Below are positions 10,488 to 19,966 of a DNA stretch of 64,000 nt, piece after piece. Source of the stretch: Apium graveolens (taxonomy: Eukaryota; Streptophyta; Magnoliopsida; Apiales; Apiaceae); NCBI RefSeq assembly GCF_009905375.1, contig NC_133650.1, positions 288,846,423-288,910,422 on the forward strand, in the 5' to 3' direction. Numbering within the stretch: position 1 is the first letter of the stretch; each line of letters opens with the position of its first letter. The notes under the pieces were generated by a model. It searched no databases. It saw only the letters and a list, made by a program, of their open reading frames with translations, and was not told the origin of the DNA. The translations under genes were made by a program, and so were the position numbers.

Positions 10488-12788
10488 ATTATTAGTTTTA
10501 AGGACCCAGACTTGCTTGGATCCTTTGGCCTTTTTAGGTTTGTTAACATTTGCAGCGGATTTAACATCAGATTTTATGTTAACAGTTTTCTCATCAGACC
10601 TTATACTAGAAGGAACAACAGAAACTTTCTTTAAAGAAGGTTTTATTTGATAATAATCATAGTACAAACTATGATATTCCTTACAAGTATAAATGGAATG
10701 CCATAAACTACCACAATGAAAACAAGGATTTTGTGGTTTGTATCTAACAGACTGACTCTTAACTCCTGACTTTGTAGATAAGGAGTTAATATTCTTATTC
10801 TTCCTGCAAAAAGAAGCCAGATGGTTAGAACTTCCACAGTTATGACATGCTTTCCTAGGAGCATCAGGAACAGATTTATAGTTATTCCTTTTATTCACAC
10901 CTTCCTTTCCATTCCTGTTTTTCCTAGGTGATTTTACCTTGTTTGCATCCTTAACATCTTTCAGCTTATGCTTAAGCTGCTTCTTCGTCATTAAGCCTAT
11001 GTTAACTTCAGCTGTCTTTTCCTGTTTTAGTTTGTCAGAAGCTAATTCCTTTTTAACTTCTGATTTCTCATTTTCGGATTTTTCAGTTACAAACTTAACA
11101 GGTTTTAACTTCGGCTTTTGCTTATCAACAGGCTTAATTTCTACAGTTCCTTTTTCATTTACTCCATAGCCTAAACCCTCTTTCCAGTTTCCACTGCTTA
11201 GCAAATTTTGAGTTGTTTTGCCAGAGTTAGTCCAAGTTCTGATAATCTCTCTCTCCTTTTCTAACTCAGTTTTTAGAGATTCATTCATTTTTAGCACTTC
11301 ATCCCTAATATAAAAAGCATTATCTCTATCCTGCTGAGTTTGATGAAACATGACTAACTCTTTTTCTAAGAAATCATTTCTTTTCTTAAAAGCAAGATTT
11401 TCAGAAGTTAATCTTTCACATGTTAAAGTTTGATCTCTATAACTAACAAACATGGTTTTAAGATATCTTCTCAACTCATCAATATCATCAGTATGAAAAG
11501 CATAAGTAGTCTGAGGTACCTTTGTTTCAGCAGCTTCAGAACTGCTCTCAGAACTTGATTTATCAGCATTTGCCATCAATGCATAGTTCTCCTCACTTTC
11601 AGAGTCTGAGGTGTCTGTCCAGCTTTTCTGCTTTGTGACAAGAGCTTTGCCTTTGTCATTCTTGGTCTTCTTACAATCAGGAGATATGTGGCCTTTCTCA
11701 CCACAATTATAACATTTAACATTAGTGTAATCTCCTCTGTCAGACTTTCCTCCTTTTCCTTCAGATCTTCTGAAATTCTTCTTATCAGAACTTATGCCTT
11801 TCCTGGAAAACATCTTTCCCTTCCTGAACTTCCTGTATGCAATCTTTGTGATTCCTTTCACCATAAGAGCACACAGCTTCATCATCTCCTCATCAGCATC
11901 AGTTTCAGGCAAGCTTTCAGAATCTGAGTCATCATCACTCTCAGAACTTGATGACTCAGTATCAGATTTTATGATAAGAGCTTTACCCTTATCTTTCTTT
12001 GAGGAAGGTGGTTTGGGGGATTCCTCTTCAACCTTGAGAGCAACTGTCCTTGACTTTCCTCCTTTTCTCTTGCTTCTTTGTTCCATCTCAAGTTCATGGG
12101 TCTTGAGCATTCCATAGATTTCATCAAGAGTTGTTTCATCAAGATTATAGTTGTCTCTTATTGTTGTTGCCTTCAAATCCCAACATTCAGGAAGAGCTAA
12201 CAGGAATTTGAGGTTTGTATCTTCAAGATCATACTCCTTATTTACTAATGACAAGTCATTCAAGAGTTTGACAAATCTATCATATACATCAGTCAATGAC
12301 TCATTAGTCCTAGAGTCAAAGTGTTCATACTCTTGAGTGAGTATTGTCTTCCTGTTCTTCTTAACTGTTTCAGTTCCTTGACACCTTGTCTCCAGTGCAT
12401 CCCATATCTCCTTAGCAGTCTTGCAGTTGATTACCCTGTTTGACATTACATTATCAATGGCACTATGCAATAAGTGACGTACCTTGGCATCCTTAGCAAT
12501 AGATGCTATATCTTCAGCAGTGTAATCAGTCTTTTCCTTTGGTACGGTCATTGCTGCTTCACCTGCAACTACAACAGCGAGCTTGGTAGGTTTGTGAGGC
12601 CCTTCCCTGATTCTATCAAGGTATTCTGGATCTGTTGCTTCCAGAAACATGGTCATCCTTACCTTCCATATGGGATATTCAAATGGTCTCAATATGGGAA
12701 CTCTGATAGTCTCATATCGACTCTGAGTTGATATCTTTGATGATTCCTTAGTTTTGGTAGGCTTAGTTGGAGTTTCTGTGTCAGACAT
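10485..12788 (-). CDS. gag: Copia1 Gag protein (767 aa)
   Basis: I start at the first ATG (MSDTETPTKP); the frame extends upstream only to a GTG that overlaps the primer site. The N-terminal half is a Copia-type capsid (UBN2-like) domain, with landmarks such as PIWKVRM, IWDALETRCQG and ILTQEYEHFDS. A Ser/Asp/Glu-rich stretch follows, then a canonical CCHC zinc knuckle (CYNCGEKGHISPDC, about residue 360), a coiled-coil-like region, a Lys-rich part, and two more CCHC-type knuckles (CHNCGSSNHLASFC and CFHCGSLWHSIYTC). It packages element RNA into virus-like particles. It is longer than a typical Copia Gag (300-500 aa), and three knuckles is unusual. The frame ends in TAG 12 bases before pol opens. 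Confidence 0.92.
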   Translation of the reverse strand: MSDTETPTKPTKTKESSKISTQSRYETIRVPILRPFEYPIWKVRMTMFLEATDPEYLDRIREGPHKPTKLAVVVAGEAAMTVPKEKTDYTAEDIASIAKDAKVRHLLHSAIDNVMSNRVINCKTAKEIWDALETRCQGTETVKKNRKTILTQEYEHFDSRTNESLTDVYDRFVKLLNDLSLVNKEYDLEDTNLKFLLALPECWDLKATTIRDNYNLDETTLDEIYGMLKTHELEMEQRSKRKGGKSRTVALKVEEESPKPPSSKKDKGKALIIKSDTESSSSESDDDSDSESLPETDADEEMMKLCALMVKGITKIAYRKFRKGKMFSRKGISSDKKNFRRSEGKGGKSDRGDYTNVKCYNCGEKGHISPDCKKTKNDKGKALVTKQKSWTDTSDSESEENYALMANADKSSSESSSEAAETKVPQTTYAFHTDDIDELRRYLKTMFVSYRDQTLTCERLTSENLAFKKRNDFLEKELVMFHQTQQDRDNAFYIRDEVLKMNESLKTELEKEREIIRTWTNSGKTTQNLLSSGNWKEGLGYGVNEKGTVEIKPVDKQKPKLKPVKFVTEKSENEKSEVKKELASDKLKQEKTAEVNIGLMTKKQLKHKLKDVKDANKVKSPRKNRNGKEGVNKRNNYKSVPDAPRKACHNCGSSNHLASFCRKNKNINSLSTKSGVKSQSVRYKPQNPCFHCGSLWHSIYTCKEYHSLYYDYYQIKPSLKKVSVVPSSIRSDEKTVNIKSDVKSAANVNKPKKAKGSKQVWVLKTNN

Positions 12789-12829
12789 GATTGTGTTTGG
12801 ATCTTTAACTGTATGTGTGTTAACAGATA

Positions 12830-12841
12830 GCTCTGATACCA
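12830..12841 (-). other. Copia1 primer binding site (tRNA-iMet)
   Basis: TGGTATCAGAGC on the minus strand, two bases inside the 5' LTR, is the standard complement of the 3' end of initiator methionine tRNA. Confidence 0.93.
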
Positions 12842-12843
12842 CT

Positions 12844-13464
12844 TGTTAGGTCACACTTTCACTGTAGAGGGGGTGAATACAATGTTTATTACCATCAAAT
12901 CAAACTTCAAGAACTTATGTAACAGAAAACAAACTTTATTTAAACAATAAACTCTGTTACAATCTGGAACTGTTATCTCTCAGTGATGAACAAAATATCA
13001 CGAGAGCTTCTAGAGTTATAATAAATAATATTCTCGATAATGATAACACCTCTAGTGTAAACTCTATTTCTGTGTTTATATACTACACAGTTACAAGATA
13101 TTCGCTAATTGATATGGAATATAATTCTGCTTCCTAAAATATATCAATCAGATATCTTCTATTCCAAGTATTCCATTCTTCACGGAATTCCTTCTTCATG
13201 CATATCTCTTCTTATGTTTATCTTGATCTTCTTAACTTTAATCAGCTACTGTCCTTATCTGATCGTCCTTCAGCACTTAAGTTCTGATATCTATCTCCTG
13301 ATAACATAAGTACTGATATCCCTTAAGTTCTGACTTCCAGTACCTTAAGTTCTGACTTCCAGTATAAGTACTGATCAGTTAAGTACTGATTTGTTCTGTT
13401 CAAATAAGATCTGAAATCTAAACATAAAACATATTAGCCATGACATTATCAAATATATCTAACA
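12844..13464 (-). repeat. Copia1 5' LTR
   Basis: 621 bp, same length as and by eye identical to 188-808. In element orientation U3 starts at 13,464; a TATA-like TATATAAA lies at 13,075-13,083 and should drive gag-pol. The repeated TCAGAACTTAAG/TCAGTACTTA motifs (about 13,271-13,396) lie upstream of it and could be enhancer-like. Confidence 0.95.
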
Positions 13465-13469
13465 GTGGG

Positions 13470-15695
13470 TTTTGTTCCCCTTGAAATTTGCAATCGATTG
13501 GTATATAATATGTTAACAGACGATCCCTGGTTTGAAGGGAGTTGTCATTTGAAGTTTTCGTCGAGTCACCGGAAATCGGCGAGTTTCTTGGCCATTTTCC
13601 GGCCAGGTCTGGGGTTATTAGGATGAATTGATTGTTGGGTTGTATTCCTTGTGAGCTGTAGATCATATCTGGAGGAGATGGTGGTATGAGGATGCCGGGA
13701 ACGTATTCTCCGACGATCCCCGTAATTTTCCGGCAACTGAACTGTAAAATTGTAGTTTAGTCCCTGAATTATTGAAGAAGATGAAATTTAGTCCCTATAG
13801 TTTCCAGAAGTTGCAGAAAAAGGATTCCTGTTTATAAAATATTTAAAAATCATATTTCCTATTTACTTTAATTATAAAAATTCGTTTTTAATTACTGAAA
13901 ATTCCAAAAATTATTATTTTAATTCCAAAAATTAATTTTTAATTCAAAAAAATAAATCTGAATTAATTAGTTAATTAATTTTAGTTAATAATTAATTGAT
14001 TAATTGGTCAATTAATTCAAAAATTAATTGATTAATTGATTTAATTAATTATAATTGATTTTATTTAATTATTTAATTAGATTTAATTCCGAAAAATAGT
14101 TTCGAGCCTTAAAATATTATTTTAAATTGTTTTCAAGGCTCGATAATTATTATAAAATTATTTTGAAGCCAGATTTGGCCAACCGAACCCTGTTTATTGC
14201 TTTAAAATTTACCCAACGACCCGTTTTAATTCCGGAAAATATTTTAAAAATTATATTAAATACCCGAAAGCCTGTTTATGACCCGAGTCTTCTTTATAAA
14301 TGGAATGCCATTGATTGTTTGACGTGTTACGTGTTATATGTGACTTGTTATTTGACTGTCGGTCTATATGTTCAGTGTTTACTTGTTTTTAGCATAACTT
14401 TCAATCCGTTAGTCGGATTTGGGTAAAACGAATGGTAGATAGAAGTGTATATCGAATAGAATGGTATGAGTTGAGTATTGATAGATGCTTATGATATGTG
14501 AGCAGAAGAGGCAAAGCTTAGGAAATGAAAGCAAATAGTCGAGGAGTAAGACGATTGTGATTGGAAGTTAGTGAAGTATAGCAAGCTAGTACCAGGCAAG
14601 TGTTCTGAACTTTCTCGAGATATAATGTAGATGATTAATAGTCCTATATTGCAAGTGCTTTGCAGCACTGAACCCTAAACTTTGATTCCTGCTATTGATC
14701 TTTGAGTCGTAAACCTTATTCTTTCTGAACCATTGATTGTTAAATCCCTGAATACGAACCACAAATATACGATACTACTCCACAAATACATGCAAATTAA
14801 ATACCGAACACTGAATCAGATTGCTTAGATATTCAAACGATTGTACCTTACGCTCTGAAAGACCAAATCCTTATAATCTTGAAACTTTGATTCTTTTGTT
14901 ATCCATTTCTTTCACCATTTGATAGCCTTATTTTATTTGTGAAAATTGGAACCATCTCATTATTGGACATCCAATGTTGCTTATGATTTTATTTACTGCT
15001 TTATATTATTTATTCTGTTATTATGTTAGAATTGGATTGTTTTATTAAATTGTGGACCAGATTCGTGGTCAGACCAGATTGGTGGTCAAGTTAGGCCAAT
15101 GTGTGCCTTGGATCCAGTAATTAGAGCAGAGCTGTGTGCCTTGCTCGGGGTTAGTGCGTGACTGATCAGCAGCCTAACCATGGTGTTTAAAATATAAATA
15201 TAATATCCAATTCTAAATCATTAATCATTGTTCACTTGATACCTTAACTCTTTTCACTTGATGATCATTATTCTCAGTCTTGTCAATGTGACTTGCTGAG
15301 CTAGTTAGCTTATTTGTACGATGTTGTTTATGTTCTTTTCCAGTTAAGGAGGAACCTGTTGGTAGCGAGGATCCCCAATCCAGTGCGAGAGCTAGGGGTC
15401 CAGGTTGATCGAGTTAAGCTAGCTGACAGGTTTTGGAATAGTTTAAGTTTATGAAGTTTGTAATAATGTTTAATATTCAGTTGTAAGTTTGAATAGCTGA
15501 GATTTGGGCGTTTGTAATATAAGTGTGTGTGTGTGGCTTGTGTGCATACTTTAACCTGTTGCGATCCGTGGTAGTTGGTAAGTAGGGTCACTTCATATTA
15601 TTATTATCTTTAATATTGTTATAAGCAGGTAATAATTAAGGTGTGTATGTGTGTGTGGACCCCAAACTTCTGACACGGGTTTAGAGGGCGCCACA
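13470..15695 (+). repeat. Gypsy1 left LTR, remainder after Copia1
   Basis: Aligns along its length with 22,713-24,958. It ends at GGCGCCACA just before the primer site. The copies differ about every 15-40 bases, mostly by transitions, so the insertion is old. The 13,850-14,080 part is strongly AT-rich. A small minus frame at 15,328-15,591 is not credible as a gene. Confidence 0.9.
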
Positions 15696-15699
15696 GGTT

Positions 15700-15711
15700 T
15701 GGTATTAGAGC
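15700..15711 (+). other. Gypsy1 primer binding site
   Basis: TGGTATTAGAGC, four bases inside the left LTR, matches the tRNA-iMet site with one change (TATC to TATT). Confidence 0.85.
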
Positions 15712-15899
15712 TACAATTTAAAAGTCACTAACACAAGCCTAGGTTGACGGGAATGGGTAGAGGGTTAGGATTAGAAGTAAGAAGTAGAAAAAAAATAATA
15801 GAACGTCGAGAAATTGAGTGTGACGGTATAACAGGTATTAGTATAATTCGTGTTGTGGTTCGAGATTCTTATATTGCGATATAATTTCAGATAGCAGCG

Positions 15900-16412
15900 A
15901 TGGCCGACTCTTTCATCCCCGTACCAGCTGATCACTCAGAGCCCTCAGTTGGAGGACCATCTTCAGATCCACGTCTTATTGTCCTACCAGTGTTGGCTAT
16001 TTTACCTCCACCTGTGTTGCAGCCCGTACCACTGCAGGCTATTCCACCCCCAGGCATGAGGCCACCTATCAGAGGACCCCCACCTGCTGATTCAGGTCTT
16101 ACTGGTCACTCAGTTACAGGTGTACCTTTTCAGTTCTCTTCCTATCATGTCCCATATCATCAGTTCGAGGCCTGCCTTATGGAGCAGCGATTCCTACGGG
16201 GTCAGATTCAGGAGTTATTACATATTATGCGTACCAAAGTGGTTGGCAGTGGTGATAGGCGACTCAGAGAGAGACTCCAGGTATTTCAGAGAGCAGTTGC
16301 TGTGAGGATTGTTGAGGCTACTCATGAGGATTTCACCCCTGATTTTCTTGTGAAGTGGACTAAGTGGGTTCTGGAGGAGCTTGAGGAGATTGGAGGTCCA
16401 GACTTGCCATGA
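15900..16412 (+). CDS. Gypsy1 leader ORF upstream of gag (170 aa)
   Basis: An intact 170-codon frame between the primer site and gag, surviving although gag-pol is riddled with stops. It starts MADSFIPVPADHSEPSVGG, has a Pro-rich first half (PPP and PVP repeats) and a helical second half with Arg/Leu-rich and acidic parts (RLRERLQVFQRAV, WVLEELEEIGG). No zinc knuckle and no catalytic motif. It is not part of a usual Gypsy Gag. Gypsy2 carries a different ORF at the same place (54,438). Function unknown; chance survival is possible given the modest length. Confidence 0.5.
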   Translation: MADSFIPVPADHSEPSVGGPSSDPRLIVLPVLAILPPPVLQPVPLQAIPPPGMRPPIRGPPPADSGLTGHSVTGVPFQFSSYHVPYHQFEACLMEQRFLRGQIQELLHIMRTKVVGSGDRRLRERLQVFQRAVAVRIVEATHEDFTPDFLVKWTKWVLEELEEIGGPDLP

Positions 16413-16878
16413 GCCAGAGGCACAGAAATGGAGATGTTGATCAGTGTTATTGTGGTTATTTAGTATATACAGTAGTGTGTAGTATATATCAGTAGACTTT
16501 TGGGTTGTATTTTTAGACTAGATCGGCTGACTAGTGAGTAGGTTTGTTGTACCCTTTTGCTTTTACTTCCGAAGCATTTTAACGCTTGTACTACCTAAAA
16601 TTTTTTATCTATATATATCAGTACCTTTTCCTTTCCGGCATTGTCATTTACAATACTGCACCTGTTTTACTTTACTTTATTTATTGCACCAGTTATACCC
16701 CTGTGATACCATATACCTTGTCCCCTTAACTGTTTATATTATGTAAAGAAGCATGCATTTACTTAGTTCAATTGTTACAACTATTTTCAAAAAGAGATAT
16801 TGTTGTTTTACAAAACTTTTCTTTTATGAAAAGGATTTGATTTAAGGGCTAAATAAGTTGTTTGATTCTTTACGGAAA
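16413..16878. other. Gypsy1 leader between the upstream ORF and gag
   Basis: AT-rich untranslated leader; no ORF of note. Confidence 0.55.
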
Positions 16879-18075
16879 ATTCCTCCCAGAAGAAATACTC
16901 GCACCAACACCCAGAATGAAGAAACCAACAACAACAATAATAACAACCAAGATGATACCAACCATAATGCAAACTCAGGACCCATAGACCCAGCGATAGC
17001 CCAGATTCTTCAGATCTTGGCTCAACAAATAGTTCACCTGACTCAACAGCAACAAAGACAAACCAATCCCCAGGTAACTTTCAAAATTTTTCAGGTGGTA
17101 AACCCACCAGAATTCAAGGGTTCCTTAGATCCGATTGAAGTGAATGTTTGGTTAAAGGAAATAGAGAAGTCGTTTGCTTTAGTTAAAGTAAAGGAAGAAC
17201 AGAAGGTGGAGTTTGCAAGTTATTATTTGAAGAATGAGGCCACCTATTGTGGGAGACTGTGAAGACATTGGAAGGTACAGATGTTATTACATGGGAGAGG
17301 TTCAAAGAATTGTTTTTAGAAAATTATTTTCCTCAGTTTGTTCAGGATCAGATGGAGCTGAAGTTTTTAGAACTAAAGCAAGGAAATATGTCGGTAGCTG
17401 ATTATGAAAGTAAGTTTGAAGAATTGTCAAGGTATGTGCCATCATATGTAGATACTGACAGGAAGAAGGCCAAGAGATTCCAGCAAGGTCTGAAGCCATG
17501 GATTAGAGGGAAGGTAGCTATATTTGAATTGGATACCTATGCAGGAGTTGTCCAAAAGGCCATGATTGTAGAAACTGAGAGTGAGATGTCATAGAACGAA
17601 AAGGAAAGTAAGAAGAGGAAGTTTGAAGGAAATGAAGGACAGTCACAACCAGGGAAGTTTCCAAATTTTAAGAAGGGCAAGTTTCAGCCAGGGAGAAATT
17701 TTAATTTCAAAAAGCAAAATACAGGCGACGGAGGTCATGGTAACCGTCCAGTCAATGCAAATCAGCCGAATCAGTTGAGGCTAACTTTTCCAGATTGTCA
17801 GGTATGTGGGAAGAAGCACGGAGGAGTTTGTAATAAGTTGAACGTGGTTTATTTCAAGTGTAATCAGAAAGGGCACTATTCGAGGGAGTGTCGCAATCAG
17901 CCAGCGAGAGAACCAGTAAACAAGGATCAGCCTACTCGAAATCCAACGGTTAAGGTTCCAGCTATTGGACTTACATGCTTTAAATGTGGAAAGTCAGGAC
18001 ATATAGCCAGGGATTGCAAGACACCAGCCCCAATCAGTAATGCATTAAGAATTATGGGATCTACTCCAGCCGTGA
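16879..18075 (+). pseudogene. gag: Gypsy1 gag, decayed
   Basis: Recognisable Ty3-Gypsy Gag: an Asn-rich start (PPRRNTRTN), the retrotrans_gag region (NPPEFKG, WLKEIEK, then after a break FKELFLENYFPQF and FLELKQGNMSV), and two CCHC knuckles. The expected ATG at 16,879 reads ATT. A one-base loss near 17,250 shifts the frame inside a Trp-rich motif, and a TAG interrupts near 17,592. The first knuckle has lost its first Cys (YFKCNQKGHYSREC); the second (CFKCGKSGHIARDC) is complete. Non-functional. Confidence 0.85.
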
Positions 18076-18540
18076 ATGGGACTCCAAGTGCTAGAGTTTT
18101 TGATATGTCTGTGAAGGACGCTATCCAGGATACTGATGTCGTGGCAGGTATGCTTAATGTGAATTCTTTATGTGCTAAAGTGTTAATAGATTCGGGAGCA
18201 ACTCGATCGTTTATTTCTTAAGATTTTGTTAGTAAGTTAAATTGTCCATTTCAGTATTTAAATGAAATAATGACTTTGGAATTAGAAAATTAAAAATGTG
18301 CGTTAATCAAGTTAGTGGGAATTATGAGATTGAGATTTCTGGTAATAAGTTTTGTGTAGATTTGATACCAATTAAGCTAGGAGAGTTTGACGTTATCTTA
18401 GGAATAGATTGGTTATCTAAGCACGATGCCCAGATAGATTGTCAAAATAAGAAGGTAATGGTAAAGATGCCAGACGAGAGGATAGTAACGTTTAAGGGCC
18501 AGAAACAAGCAAAGAAGTTTTTAACGATGATCTAAGCTAA
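18076..18540 (+). pseudogene. Gypsy1 aspartic protease, decayed
   Basis: Retropepsin-type protease: the active-site LIDSGATRSF, then after a TAA and a frame disturbance near 18,290 the conserved LGEFDVILGIDWLSKHDA. A further stop follows the last protease motif near 18,535. Confidence 0.85.
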
Positions 18541-19966
18541 AAAGTTACTACGGAAAGGATGCGAGCATTTCGTTGCTTATGTGATTGATAGAAGTCAGGA
18601 CCCAGCAAAACTTGAAGATATTCCAGTAGTTAATGAATTTCCAGACGTATTTTCCGATGAGTTACCAGGACTTCCTCCAGACAGAGAAATTGAGTTTGCG
18701 ATCGACCTAGCACCTGGAACGGAACCAATATCTAAGGCCCCGTACAGAATGGCACCCGTTGAGATGAAGGAACTAGCAAAGCACTTGCAAGAGTTGTTAG
18801 AGAAATGAGTAATCAGACCCAGTGTATCCCCGTGGGGTGCATCAGTGCTATTTGTCAAAAAGAAGGATGGAAGCATGAGACTGTGCATCGATTATCGGGA
18901 GCTCAATAAGCTTACAATTAGAAACAAGTATCCGTTACCCAGAATTGATGATTTGTTTGACCATTTGAAAGGAGCCAAGTACTTCTCCAAGATCGATTTG
19001 AGATTGGGATATCACCAACTAAAGATTAAGCAAGAGGATATACCAAAGACAACTTTCAGGACAAGGTATGGACAATATGAATTTTTAGTGATGTTTTTTG
19101 GATTAACCAATGCCCCGGCATCATTCATGGACCTGATGAACAGATTTTTCAAGGAATACTTGGACAAGTTTGTTATTGTGTTTATAGATGATATTTTGAT
19201 TTATTCAAAGACAGAAGAGGATCATGCAGAACATTTGAGGACATCTTTGGAGATTTTAAGGAAGAAAAAGTTATATGCTAAATTCTCGAAGTGTGAGTTT
19301 TGGTTACAGGAAGTCCAGTTTTTAAGACACATAGTCAGTAACGAAGGGATCAAAGTGGACCCAGTGAAGATTGAAGCAATTACAACTTAGGAAAGACCGA
19401 GAATACCAACAGAGGTGAGAACTTTCTTGGGATTAGCGGGATATTATCGCTGATTTGTTCAAAATTTCTCAAGGATTGCAACACCATTGACGAAGCTTAC
19501 ACGGAAGAATGAAAAGTTTATATGGAATGATAAATGTGAAGAAAGTTTTCAGGAATTGAAGCGAAGATTAATCACGGCACCTGTTTTGTCACTTCCAGAT
19601 GATCAAGGGAATTTCGTAATCTATAGCAATGCTTCTCATAAAGGACTCAGATGTGTTCTGATGCAGCACGATAAGGTTATTGCGTATGCGTCAAGGCAAT
19701 TGAAACCACACAAACAGAAGTATCCTACTCATGATTTGGAGCTAGCAGCCATATTATTCGCTTTGAATATTTGGAGACATTGTCTATATGGAGAGAAATG
19801 CGAGATTTATACGGATCACAAAAGCTTGAAGTACATATTCACATAGAAGGAGCTTAATACGAGACAAAGAAGATGGTTAGAGTTGATTAAGGATTATGAT
19901 TGAACGATTAACTATCATCCCGGTAAAGCAAATGTTGTAGCGGACGCGTTAAGTCTGAAAGAAAAG
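18541..19966 (+). pseudogene. Gypsy1 reverse transcriptase and RNase H, decayed
   Basis: Classic Gypsy [44 protein letters not shown], and the catalytic FIDDILIYS, followed by the connection GLAGYYR and RNase H ([24 protein letters not shown]). RNase H also shows YSNASHKGL, where the usual YSDAS aspartate is changed. Stops at about 18,806, 19,388, 19,452, 19,844 and 19,901 interrupt it; several fit a TGG or CAG codon hit by C-to-T or G-to-A change. Confidence 0.9.

Larger units (their letters stand above)
188..13464 (-). mobile_element. Copia1: intact 13.3-kb Ty1-Copia retrotransposon with extra ORFs
   Basis: A complete LTR retrotransposon in minus orientation: two 621-bp LTRs (188-808 and 12,844-13,464) beginning TGTTAG and ending CTAACA, a tRNA-iMet primer binding site next to the right LTR, a polypurine tract next to the left LTR, and a GTGGG target duplication (183-187, 13,465-13,469). 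I saw no difference between the LTRs by eye, so the insertion should be very young. The order along the element is gag, pol with protease-integrase-RT-RNase H (the Copia order), a 91-aa ORF, a 1244-aa ORF, then the 3' LTR. Size and extra ORFs resemble the SIRE/Maximus lineage; the lineage call is inference. All enzyme motifs look intact, so it may be autonomous. Confidence 0.95.

Noticed and set aside
10473..10514. An intron of about 40 nt between gag and pol
   Set aside because: GT and AG are present but the length is below the workable minimum of plant introns; kept only as a possible acceptor with a distant donor.
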